Positions 57,004 to 64,000 of a DNA stretch of 64,000 nucleotides are shown piece by piece. The notes below the pieces were generated by a model. It saw only the letters and a program-made list of their open reading frames with translations, was not told the origin of the DNA and did no database searches. The translations under genes and the position numbers were made by a program. Source of the DNA: Aggregatibacter sp. 2125159857 (lineage in GTDB: Bacteria; Pseudomonadota; Gammaproteobacteria; Enterobacterales; Pasteurellaceae); assembly GCF_017798005.1 (NCBI RefSeq), contig NZ_CP072548.1:1116001-1180000 (forward strand), written 5' to 3'. How positions within the stretch are numbered: the stretch's first letter is position 1; the number at the start of each line of letters is the position of its first letter.

Positions 57004-59022
57004 TTATCGTCCTAACTTTGTCTCACCAACCCATCGACCAAATAAGCCGATAACCAGCATCATAATCACAATTAAACTGGCGCCGTACGCCACTGCCAAA
57101 CCGTAATCGCCGTCTTCCACCCGATTTAAAATAAACGAGGTTGCCACGCGAGTGCTTGGTGTAACTAAGAAAATAATCGCGCTAATAGTCGTCATGGCAC
57201 GCACAAAACTGGTCACCAAGGCAGACAATAAAGCGGGCTTCAATAAAGGTAAGGTAATAAAACGTAACGTCTGAAACGCACTGGCTTTTAAAGAATATGC
57301 GGCTTCATCCAATGCCGGATCTAGTTGTTTAAAATTCACTAATGCGGCACGCAAACTAATGGGCATATTGCGCGTAACCATCGAAAGCATAATGATCGCC
57401 CCAGTGCCGGTTAAATAGAGCGGGACATTATTGAACGCAAGGATGTAAGACACCCCGGCAACCGTTCCCGGAACTGCAAAACTGAGCAACGTTAGAAATT
57501 CAATGTGTTTTTGTCCGAAGAAACGATGACGAGAAAAGAAATAAGCCAACAAAAAGCCACTTACTGCCGTAAAAGGGGCGGCAATCACGGCGAACAAGAC
57601 GGTTTGCAATAAAGACGGAATCGCACCGTTCTTCCAGCCTTGCCCGAATAACGTGATGTAGTGTTGTAAAGTAAAGGTGTGATTAACACCCCAGTTCTGC
57701 ATCACGCTGCCATAAAAAATACTGCCATACAATAACGCATTGAAACCAACCCAGGCAGCAAAAATGCTCACAACGGTAATTTTTAAACCGAAAGATAAAG
57801 GTGTATTTCGACCTTCAAACCCTTTGCCCGAGAGCGTAACGTAATTTTTACGCCCGATAAAATGATATTGCAGCCAGAAAATCCCGAGGGAAATGCTTAA
57901 TAAAATAATCCCCAAGGCACTTGCCGAGAAATAATCGTTTTGCGCACCCACAATGTAAAAATAAATTTGCGTTGCCAACACATCAAAATTGCCACCTAAC
58001 ACAAAAGGCGAGCTGAAATCTGCCAAGGATTGCACCATGACAATTAAAAAAGCATTGGCGAGTGCCGGTTTTAATAAAGGCAAGACGATAAAACGGAAAC
58101 TCTGCCAACGATTTGCGCCGAGCATGACGGCGGCCTCTTCTAATTTGGGGGAAAGGTTTTTTAATGCGCCTTCCAACAACATAAATGCCATGGGTGTTAG
58201 CGCCAAGGTGTGGGAAATCAGAATACCGTTAAAACCATAAAGCCAATTCGGACTCACACCAAAATGTTGCCCGAGAAATTGAGTGACATAGCCTGAGCGC
58301 CCAAACATCAACATCACGCCTAAACTCACCACAAATGGCGGCGTCACCATTGGCAACAAAGAAAAAACCTTACTGATGAATAAACTGCATTTGGCAATTC
58401 TTGTGGTGTATAACGCCAAAACAAGGGCAAAGGCAACAGAACATACGCCGACCGCAGAGGATACTGCCAAGGAATTGCCAATGACTTTCCACAAGCCGAG
58501 GTGATTTAATAACGTAAAAACATTGCCAAACTCACCGGATTCGCCGGTAAAAAAGATCGTAAATAATGCAGTGATCGGATAAAAAATAAAGCCGATCACC
58601 AACACAGCAAGCCCAGTGGCGACCGCCAATAAAAAACGATCTCCCCGTAAAAAACCTAAACGTGCTAAGACATCCACAAATATGGCGCCGATGGCGATAA
58701 ACAGGAAAATCACCGCATAGCCGAAACGGAAATCATAGGCCTCCGCGGAAAACCAAATAAACGCGACCAAAAGTGCGGTCAAAATAACGGTTATTTTTGC
58801 GGAACGACGAGACTCAGACAGTCGCTGAAGCAACGGGAAAACCCATAATGCGCCAAACCACAGCCAACTGATATTGACTTGCGCCCATCCCATCGCAGCG
58901 AAATATTCTTTCGCGGTTGCCCCGAAAAGACCATAATCCAAGGCACGCACCGGCAGACAGGCAAATGCCAGAAAAGCGAGTAAAATCCAAGTGATAGGTT
59001 GATGGAATCGGTGTTTTAGCAT
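57004..59022 (-). CDS. afuB: AfuB, fused ABC permease
   Basis: The 672 residues contain two permease domains in tandem (each with five or more helices). The EAA-type segments are LEEAAVMLGANRWQSFRFIVLPLL and LDEAAYSLKASAFQTLRFITLPLL. Two extra N-terminal helices make it longer than the ~500-residue FbpB of iron transporters and like AfuB of Actinobacillus. It overlaps neither neighbour but lies one base from afuC. An in-frame uptake sequence is near 58770. Confidence 0.9.
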   Translation of the reverse strand: MLKHRFHQPITWILLAFLAFACLPVRALDYGLFGATAKEYFAAMGWAQVNISWLWFGALWVFPLLQRLSESRRSAKITVILTALLVAFIWFSAEAYDFRFGYAVIFLFIAIGAIFVDVLARLGFLRGDRFLLAVATGLAVLVIGFIFYPITALFTIFFTGESGEFGNVFTLLNHLGLWKVIGNSLAVSSAVGVCSVAFALVLALYTTRIAKCSLFISKVFSLLPMVTPPFVVSLGVMLMFGRSGYVTQFLGQHFGVSPNWLYGFNGILISHTLALTPMAFMLLEGALKNLSPKLEEAAVMLGANRWQSFRFIVLPLLKPALANAFLIVMVQSLADFSSPFVLGGNFDVLATQIYFYIVGAQNDYFSASALGIILLSISLGIFWLQYHFIGRKNYVTLSGKGFEGRNTPLSFGLKITVVSIFAAWVGFNALLYGSIFYGSVMQNWGVNHTFTLQHYITLFGQGWKNGAIPSLLQTVLFAVIAAPFTAVSGFLLAYFFSRHRFFGQKHIEFLTLLSFAVPGTVAGVSYILAFNNVPLYLTGTGAIIMLSMVTRNMPISLRAALVNFKQLDPALDEAAYSLKASAFQTLRFITLPLLKPALLSALVTSFVRAMTTISAIIFLVTPSTRVATSFILNRVEDGDYGLAVAYGASLIVIMMLVIGLFGRWVGETKLGR

Positions 59023-59079
59023 GGATACGTCAGCATAAGATTTTGCTCGGCACAGCTATTGCGCCGAGCATCGGTAGGA

Positions 59080-60108
59080 TTATTTCGATAATTTGATGTC
59101 AGCCAGCCATTTATTAATTAATCGCTTGCCTTCGTCTTTAGAACCGAATTTCACAAAATCAAATTCAACAAAATCTAATTTTTTCGGGTCAACAGATTTC
59201 GGTGAAGATTCCGCATTGGCATTGGTTGGGATTTGATATAAACCGAATTCACGCCATGGCATTTCCTGCACCTCTTTCGACAGCACAAAATCCATAAACA
59301 GTTTGGCATTATCGAGGTTGCGCGCGCCTTTAATAATACTTGCACCACCCAACGCATAACCGGTTTTGCCTTGTGGAATCACCGTTTCCACCGGCGCGCC
59401 CTTTTCCTTTTCGGTGGCATACGCATGCACAAAACCAACACTCACCGCACTTTCACCACGGGATAAATTCGCTGTCACCAAATTACTTTTCACATATTGC
59501 GAGACGTTTTCATTAAGCTTTTTCAAATAATCAAAGGCCTTCTCTTCGCCCCAAAGTTGAATCAAGGTTGCCATGATCGTATAAGTCGTACCGGAAGCGC
59601 GTGGATCCGGCAGTTGAATTTCACCTTTATATTCTGGTTTAAGCAAATCTTCCCAGGTTTGCGGCGCAGGCAATCCCAGTTGCGCCAATTTTTGTGTATT
59701 CACACCAAAGCCCAACACCAACATGTATGCCACGGAAGTAAAATCACCCTTTTGCGCCATGAGTGGTTTAAACTGCGGTAAAATTTCCGCTTGTTTTGGC
59801 GAACGGTAGGCTTCTAGCAAACCCAACTCTCCCGCCTGGAAATGCGGCTCAATCGTACCGCCATACCAAAAATCTGCCTGCGGATTGTCTTTCTCCGCGT
59901 TGATCTTGCCAAAAATGGTTTCCGTACCTCCGTGAACAAATTCGGTTTTCACGTCATATTTTTCACCGAACTGCGTCGTCACTTTTTCACACAACGCATT
60001 TTGCACCGTGCAATACACGGTCAAACGTCCTTCCGCCGCCGCCTGTTGGATAAAAAATAAAGACGAAAGACACACCAAACCTAAACTCTGTTTAAACCAT
60101 TTTTGCAT
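59080..60108 (-). CDS. afuA: AfuA, periplasmic binding protein
   Basis: Start ATG 60108 follows GGAGG by nine bases and gives 342 residues; the longer frame to 60138 ignores that site. A signal peptide ends near QQAAAEG. The mature part begins RLTVYCTVQNALCEKV and contains FVHGGTETIFGKI, ADFWYGGTIEPHFQAGEL and LPDPRASGTTYTIMATL. These resemble AfuA of Actinobacillus, a hexose-phosphate binder. Residues for iron (paired tyrosines of FbpA) are not evident. No Fur box is seen upstream. Confidence 0.85.
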   Translation of the reverse strand: MQKWFKQSLGLVCLSSLFFIQQAAAEGRLTVYCTVQNALCEKVTTQFGEKYDVKTEFVHGGTETIFGKINAEKDNPQADFWYGGTIEPHFQAGELGLLEAYRSPKQAEILPQFKPLMAQKGDFTSVAYMLVLGFGVNTQKLAQLGLPAPQTWEDLLKPEYKGEIQLPDPRASGTTYTIMATLIQLWGEEKAFDYLKKLNENVSQYVKSNLVTANLSRGESAVSVGFVHAYATEKEKGAPVETVIPQGKTGYALGGASIIKGARNLDNAKLFMDFVLSKEVQEMPWREFGLYQIPTNANAESSPKSVDPKKLDFVEFDFVKFGSKDEGKRLINKWLADIKLSK

Positions 60109-60149
60109 TTTGTCATCCTCCAAAACTGAAAAAGTCATGATGTTAAACG

Positions 60150-60178
60150 ATTATATGCTATTTTTGGATTCTGTTTAA
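60150..60178 (-). promoter_or_regulatory. afuA promoter
   Basis: On the minus strand, TTAAAC (60178-60173), 17 bases, then TATAAT (60155-60150). The start would be near 60143, about 35 bases ahead of the ATG. No Fur-type GATAATGATAAT-like palindrome overlaps it. Confidence 0.6.
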
Positions 60179-60202
60179 CAGAGAAAAGACGAAGTTTATT
60201 CA

Positions 60203-60235
60203 AAAAAAAAAGCCGACATCATGTCGGCCTTTTTA
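60203..60235 (-). terminator. terminator after the porin gene
   Basis: GCCGACA (60212-60218), TCA, TGTCGGC (60222-60228), bounded by ten A residues on one side and TTTTT on the other. Read on the minus strand it ends in a long T run, so it is a strong terminator for the porin. It can also act in the other direction. Confidence 0.9.
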
Positions 60236-60252
60236 ATGAGTGTTAACTCAAA

Positions 60253-61305
60253 TTAGAAGTGTACACGTAAACCTGCACCGTAGATGTTTTCACTGGTGCG
60301 TTGACCAACGTTATCTTTTTCAGTCGCGCGTGTATATTGTACGTAAGGAACAACATTTTTGCTTAACTTATAGTCAGCCATTGCGATGTATTGGTTTTTA
60401 ATGCTTTTACCTTGATCTTGACCATTATAGTCTTTTTCACTGTAACGTTCCCATTGTAAACCAAGGGTAGATGGGATACCTGCTACATCTGCTAAGTCAT
60501 ATTTGCTTTCTAAGAAGATGTATTTGCCTTTAGTGTCATGTGCTACACCGGTCTCTTTCTTAGTATGTTGACCGTAAGCCACTGCAAATTTAAACGCATC
60601 TAATCTATAGTGAGAAGATAATAACCAGTTATGCTCTTTACGTGATGCTAAAGAGGAATTCAAATCATATCGATCGAAAGTATAGCCGGCTGCAAATTCA
60701 ATGTTATGATTTTTTTCAAAGTCATAGTTATAGAACGCAGTTACACCCACACCATTTTTATAGCTATCATTTGTAGTATATTTTTCTGGATTACCGAATA
60801 GGTAGTCAGCACCGAAGCTAAAGCCTTCGAAGTCAGCAGAACGGAATTTAATGGATTTATCTGCACTTGTTGTTAGGATGTTGTTAGCACCAGAACGATA
60901 GTATAAGCCATCGCCTAACACATCATCAGCGGTAGTCGCTTGACGACCGAAGCTTAATTTACCTACGTTTTCAAAACCAAAACCCACAAATAATTTATTT
61001 GTGACAATGTTACCAAAGGTTGTTCCAGAACCTTCTTGATTTTCTTTTTGTTTATCTTTAAAACGAGTTTCATAGCCCACGAATGCAGACAAACCATTGT
61101 CTAATGTGTGAGTTGCATTGATTTTAATACGGGAACCATCGTTCACGAGGTCGCCACGTTGATCTTTGCCTAATTTTCCTAAGAAGATACGAGCAGAACC
61201 ACCAAGTTCAACTTTAGTACCATCTTGGTTATAAACTGTTGCAGCGTTTGCTGCGCCGGTTGCTGCGAAAGCAGCGATTGCTAATGCGATTACTGTCTTT
61301 TTCAT
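60253..61305 (-). CDS. OmpP2/OmpC-type general porin
   Basis: Outer-membrane porin of the gram-negative general type. Start ATG 61305 (MKKTVIALAIAAF), nine bases after AAGGA, gives 350 residues. The ATG at 61314 abuts the ribosome site. The signal peptide ends AANAATVYNQDG. Alternating beta-strand patterns fill the rest and the C terminus ends in ENIYGAGLRVHF, the required terminal Phe for outer-membrane assembly. It is closest in layout to Haemophilus P2. A 100-base leader and a CRP-type site lie upstream. Confidence 0.92.
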   Translation of the reverse strand: MKKTVIALAIAAFAATGAANAATVYNQDGTKVELGGSARIFLGKLGKDQRGDLVNDGSRIKINATHTLDNGLSAFVGYETRFKDKQKENQEGSGTTFGNIVTNKLFVGFGFENVGKLSFGRQATTADDVLGDGLYYRSGANNILTTSADKSIKFRSADFEGFSFGADYLFGNPEKYTTNDSYKNGVGVTAFYNYDFEKNHNIEFAAGYTFDRYDLNSSLASRKEHNWLLSSHYRLDAFKFAVAYGQHTKKETGVAHDTKGKYIFLESKYDLADVAGIPSTLGLQWERYSEKDYNGQDQGKSIKNQYIAMADYKLSKNVVPYVQYTRATEKDNVGQRTSENIYGAGLRVHF

Positions 61306-61412
61306 AATCTTCATTCCTTTTCAGAAATTATTTGTTATTAAGGTCAGTTTTGAACTTTTTCATTAAATTAGTATCAATGAATCATTCAGACTACTTCTTT
61401 TGAAGTGTCACG

Positions 61413-61441
61413 ATCTTGGCAAAGAAAAATAAGCGTGTCAA
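61413..61441 (-). promoter_or_regulatory. porin promoter
   Basis: On the minus strand, TTGACA (61441-61436), 17 bases, then CAAGAT (61418-61413). The predicted start is near 61406, leaving a leader of about 100 bases. Confidence 0.6.
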
Positions 61442-61469
61442 CAGTAACCTTGCTTTTTTCTCTCCATTT

Positions 61470-61485
61470 TCTGACACAGATCACA
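61470..61485 (-). promoter_or_regulatory. CRP-type site upstream of the porin promoter
   Basis: TCTGA-CACAGA-TCACA matches TGTGA-N6-TCACA in nine of ten fixed positions. Its centre (61477.5) is 71.5 bases upstream of the predicted porin start, one of the allowed class I positions. It lies between metC and the porin. Confidence 0.6.
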
Positions 61486-61503
61486 GTTTTAAGGTAAGGC
61501 TGT

Positions 61504-62712
61504 CTAATAAATCGCCACCTTATTTTGTGCTAATCGTTTAAATCCTGCGCGTAAATCTTCAATTAAATCATCCACATCTTCTAAGCCAATATGGATACGA
61601 ATTAAGGTGCCTTCTAATTTTCGCAGAATATTCGGACGGATTTTAGCAATGTCTTCCGGTTGATTATAGAGAATCAAAGACTCAAAACCACCCCAGGAAT
61701 ACGCCATGGTGAATAACTCAAAATGATTCATAAAGGCTTCAAGCTGTTGTTGTGTTAATTTTTGTTTTAACTCAAAAGAGAATAATCCGCTTGAACCGGT
61801 AAAATCCCGTTTAAAAAAGGCATTGCCGGGGCAACTTGGCAAGGCAGGATGATACACTGCTTTCACTTCCGGTTGTTGTGCTAACCATTGTGCCACTTTT
61901 ATGCTACTTTCTTCGTGTTGTTTTAAGCGAATATTGAGTGTACGCAGTCCGCGTGCTGTGGTATAGGCGCTGTCGGCATCCACCATTTGCCCCATTAAAT
62001 AAGAATGTTCGCGTAATTGATCCCAACAACGGGCGTTGGCGACTGCCGTGCCAATCATGACATCGGAATGACCCACTAAATATTTCGTGCCCGCCTGAAT
62101 CGAAATATCAATATCATGTTCCAAAGCCTTGAACAACACACCGGCCGCCCACGTGTTATCGATCATAATAACAATCTCTGGGTTGATACTACGCACGGCA
62201 GAAACGATTGCCGGAATATCCGCGACTTCCATGGTGAGAGAGCTTGGCGCTTCGAGAAATAATACTTTCGTATTCGGTTGGACGAGGTCGGCAATTTTGT
62301 CGCCTAGCATCGGATCATAAAATGTTGTGTTTACACCTAATTTTTTTAATACGACATTACAAAAATCCTGTGTCGGTTCATAAGCTGCACCGGTCATTAA
62401 CACATGATCCCCGTTTTTCACAAAAGAAAGAATGCTATTCGTGACTGCTGCCGCACCACAAGGGTATAAATAGCAACCTGCGCCGCCCTCTAATTCGGTC
62501 ATCGCATCTTGCAAGGCAAAATGGGTTAAGGTGCCGCGACGGCCATAAAAAAGCTCACCTTTTGCGCGATGAAGGGTGGCGTGCTTTTTATCTTCTAAGC
62601 AATCAAAGACAAGAGAGGATGCCCGTTGCACAACCGGGTTAACTGAGCCTTGGGTGTAGCGTTTTTTTCTTCCGGCGTGGACTAAGGCGGTGGCTAATGA
62701 TTTTTTTGACAT
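61504..62712 (-). CDS. metC: cystathionine beta-lyase
   Basis: Cleaves cystathionine to homocysteine in methionine synthesis. The 402-residue PLP enzyme has the Cys/Met-metabolism fold with [22 protein letters not shown] near 56. [16 protein letters not shown] follows near 182, and the PLP lysine is in [16 protein letters not shown] near 210. The sequence pattern (WAAGVLF rather than FATP) is that of MetC rather than MetB. The gene is divergent from pgsA, with an uptake sequence at about 62748. Confidence 0.93.
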   Translation of the reverse strand: MSKKSLATALVHAGRKKRYTQGSVNPVVQRASSLVFDCLEDKKHATLHRAKGELFYGRRGTLTHFALQDAMTELEGGAGCYLYPCGAAAVTNSILSFVKNGDHVLMTGAAYEPTQDFCNVVLKKLGVNTTFYDPMLGDKIADLVQPNTKVLFLEAPSSLTMEVADIPAIVSAVRSINPEIVIMIDNTWAAGVLFKALEHDIDISIQAGTKYLVGHSDVMIGTAVANARCWDQLREHSYLMGQMVDADSAYTTARGLRTLNIRLKQHEESSIKVAQWLAQQPEVKAVYHPALPSCPGNAFFKRDFTGSSGLFSFELKQKLTQQQLEAFMNHFELFTMAYSWGGFESLILYNQPEDIAKIRPNILRKLEGTLIRIHIGLEDVDDLIEDLRAGFKRLAQNKVAIY

Positions 62713-62897
62713 GATAATATCCTACAAAAAAGGGGAAAATGGATGAAAAGTGCGGTTGTTTTTTCGGGTAAAAATATTAACGCTAAATTTGTTTTGGAAC
62801 TAGTTCCTTTTTACGCAAATTTACGCATAAGGCATTTAAAAATCACCAAATCTGATTTAGAATAACTTCATAATTCACCCTTGGTAGAACGCAAATC

Positions 62898-63455
62898 ATG
62901 AAATTAAACGTCCCCATTTTTTTAACGATATTTCGAGTTATTTTAATTCCTTTCTTTATTATTGCTTTCTATCTTCCTTTTGATTGGGCGCCTTTTTTAA
63001 CCACCTTTATTTTCTTTATCGCCGGTGTCACCGACTGGCTGGACGGCTATCTCGCCCGCAAATGGAAACAAACCACGCGTTTTGGTGCATTTTTAGATCC
63101 GGTGGCGGACAAAGTGATGGTAGTTGCCGGGCTTGTTTTAGTGGTGGAGTACAATCATACCTTTTGGATTACGCTGCCGGCGATTGTGGTGATTTCCCGA
63201 GAAATTATTATTTCCGCTTTGCGCGAATGGATGGCGGAATTAGGCAGTCGCAGCAAAGTGGCGGTGTCTTGGTTAGGCAAAGTGAAAACCACGTCACAAA
63301 TGTTAGCCTTGGGTGGCTTATTGTGGCGTTATAACGTTTACATGGAAGTCGCTGCCATTATCCTACTTTATATTGCGGCGATTTTGACGATTTGGTCTAT
63401 GCTGCAATACCTCACTGCGGCAAAAGAGAGCCTCTTAGACGACTTACCCAAATAA
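62898..63455 (+). CDS. pgsA: phosphatidylglycerophosphate synthase
   Basis: Transfers glycerol 3-phosphate to CDP-diacylglycerol, the committed step to phosphatidylglycerol. The 185 residues have about five helices. The CDP-alcohol phosphotransferase signature D-G-x2-A-R-x8-G-x3-D-x3-D is complete in [11 protein letters not shown]...[11 protein letters not shown] (about residues 48-75). A 9-base-pair hairpin (TAGGCTAAC/GTTAGCCTA, 63470-63494) follows. Confidence 0.96.
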   Translation: MKLNVPIFLTIFRVILIPFFIIAFYLPFDWAPFLTTFIFFIAGVTDWLDGYLARKWKQTTRFGAFLDPVADKVMVVAGLVLVVEYNHTFWITLPAIVVISREIIISALREWMAELGSRSKVAVSWLGKVKTTSQMLALGGLLWRYNVYMEVAAIILLYIAAILTIWSMLQYLTAAKESLLDDLPK

Positions 63456-63469
63456 TGTATTCATGACGT

Positions 63470-63494
63470 TAGGCTAACCTCGCAAGTTAGCCTA
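63470..63494. terminator. hairpin between pgsA and csdE
   Basis: TAGGCTAAC (63470-63478), loop CTCGCAA, GTTAGCCTA (63486-63494). There is no T run; it separates convergent genes. Confidence 0.55.
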
Positions 63495-63516
63495 GAATCT
63501 TGTCCTCAAATCGCTT

Positions 63517-63897
63517 TTACAAATGATGCAAAATCTGTTCAATGTGTTTTAAACCGTTCAGGCGGGTCGTGCTTAAACGTTGAGCAATGCCAAGTTGCGT
63601 GAAATAGGCGGTTAAATCAAAATGGCGTAATTGTTCTGCGCTTTTGTTTTCAATGTACTGCAATAAAATCCAGAGTAAACCATTCATAATCCGCGCTTCA
63701 CTATAGGCCTGAAAGTGAAAAGTGCGGTCGTTTTTTTCGGTAAATTTAAACCATACCTGTACTTCGCAACCCGGAATGCTGTCCATCTGGGCTAATTCAT
63801 TTTCATTTGGTATGGGGAGATTTTTACCGGCTTGAATAATCAAACGGTAGCGTTCTTCCCATGTTTTGGCGTTCATTAATTGTTGTTCAATGTTCAT
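63517..63897 (-). CDS. csdE: SufE/CsdE-family sulfur acceptor
   Basis: Takes sulfur from a cysteine desulfurase for iron-sulfur cluster or thiolation pathways. The 126 residues have the acceptor cysteine in SIPGCEVQVWF (near residue 49) and EARIMNGLLWILLQYI. The reading frame overlaps the end of a desulfurase gene (ATGA), so they form one unit. Position next to a CsdA-like desulfurase without sufABCD favours CsdE over SufE. An in-frame uptake sequence is near 63719. Confidence 0.85.
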   Translation of the reverse strand: MNIEQQLMNAKTWEERYRLIIQAGKNLPIPNENELAQMDSIPGCEVQVWFKFTEKNDRTFHFQAYSEARIMNGLLWILLQYIENKSAEQLRHFDLTAYFTQLGIAQRLSTTRLNGLKHIEQILHHL

Positions 63898-64000
63898 CGT
63901 AATAATTCTAAACTTTTCTCTAAAGCCTTAAAAAATGCCTCAACATCCGAATCGATATTATAAGGGGCGAAAGATAAGCGCAGGGTCGCCGCTTGTCCTA
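63894..64000 (-). CDS. csdA: cysteine desulfurase, C-terminal end, cut by window edge
   Basis: The last 34 codons read GQAATLRLSFAPYNIDSDVE and on to LELLR, the conserved C-terminal segment of class II desulfurases (SufS/CsdA). The TGA at 63894-63896 overlaps the csdE ATG. The PLP lysine and active cysteine lie outside the window. The choice of CsdA over SufS rests on the csdE neighbour. Confidence 0.8.
   Translation of the reverse strand, partial: GQAATLRLSFAPYNIDSDVEAFFKALEKSLELLR

Noticed and set aside
59080..60138. Iron-binding protein FbpA
   Set aside because: Sequence motifs and the long permease fit AfuA; no Fur box seen.

Overview
The window is chromosomal DNA of a Pasteurellaceae bacterium. 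The best evidence is the roughly fifty scattered copies, counted by eye on both strands, of the 9-base DNA-uptake core AAGTGCGGT. Genus-level markers are the rec-2/msbA/lpxK/kdsB/uvrC block next to dksA-pcnB-folK, sapABCDF, a trp operon split in the Haemophilus manner, and a beta carbonic anhydrase of the Haemophilus allosteric type. The AAGTGCGGT dialect, afuABC and a hydrogenase-2 operon make Aggregatibacter my best guess. That genus call is inference. No rRNA, tRNA, prophage, transposase or CRISPR array was seen.

Layout. 1-6600: guaA (cut by the window edge), dacB divergent from greA, then prfA-prmC-kdsA and a mepS/nlpC-like lipoprotein. 6600-7374: a REP hairpin array between two copies of the yfcH 3' end. 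7361-17049 (minus): yfcH, argR, uvrC, kdsB, ycaR, lpxK, msbA, comEC/rec-2, the last behind a CRP-S competence site. 17349-19850 (plus): dksA, pcnB (AUU start), folK. 20227-23558 (minus): dolP, diaA, yraN, lpoA, divergent from rsmI. 24578-29998 (minus): sapABCDF. 30142-33299 (minus): carbonic anhydrase, cardiolipin synthase, LysO-like exporter. 33433-37162 (plus): RluA-type pseudouridine synthase, EamA transporter, yjdM, azoR, mazEF. 37704-44260 (minus): hydrogenase-2 operon hybOABCDE-hybG behind an FNR promoter. 44548-45228: an unrecognised AT-rich gene. 45345-50528 (minus): trpEG, a tautomerase-like gene, trpD, trpCF, behind a TrpR-operated promoter. 50700-51932 (minus): yfaE and yvcK. 52163-54553: molybdenum-cofactor riboswitch and moaACDE. 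54754-55847: sspAB. 55959-60108 (minus): afuABC. Then a CRP-linked porin, metC, pgsA, and csdE with the end of csdA.

The genes are mostly housekeeping: envelope biogenesis (dacB, kdsA, kdsB, lpxK, msbA, lpoA, dolP, mepS, pgsA, cls), translation and transcription (prfA, prmC, greA, dksA, rsmI), anaerobic respiration (hyb, moa) and competence (comEC plus uptake sequences).

The most unusual material is intergenic. Three families of small palindromes occur. Family A has a GTAG foot and the hairpin CGTGCAAC-TT-GTTGCACG with compensatory changes. Family B has a GATA foot and GCGCAAGCG-type stems. Family C is CCCCTCTTT/AAAGAGGGG. At three separate loci a truncated copy of the neighbouring gene's 3' end or terminator stops 2-5 bases before a GTAG or GATA foot, while the intact copy lies beyond the element. 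This recurring arrangement is the strongest candidate for something undescribed: REP-type elements that spread together with copied flanking DNA, with no transposase in the window.
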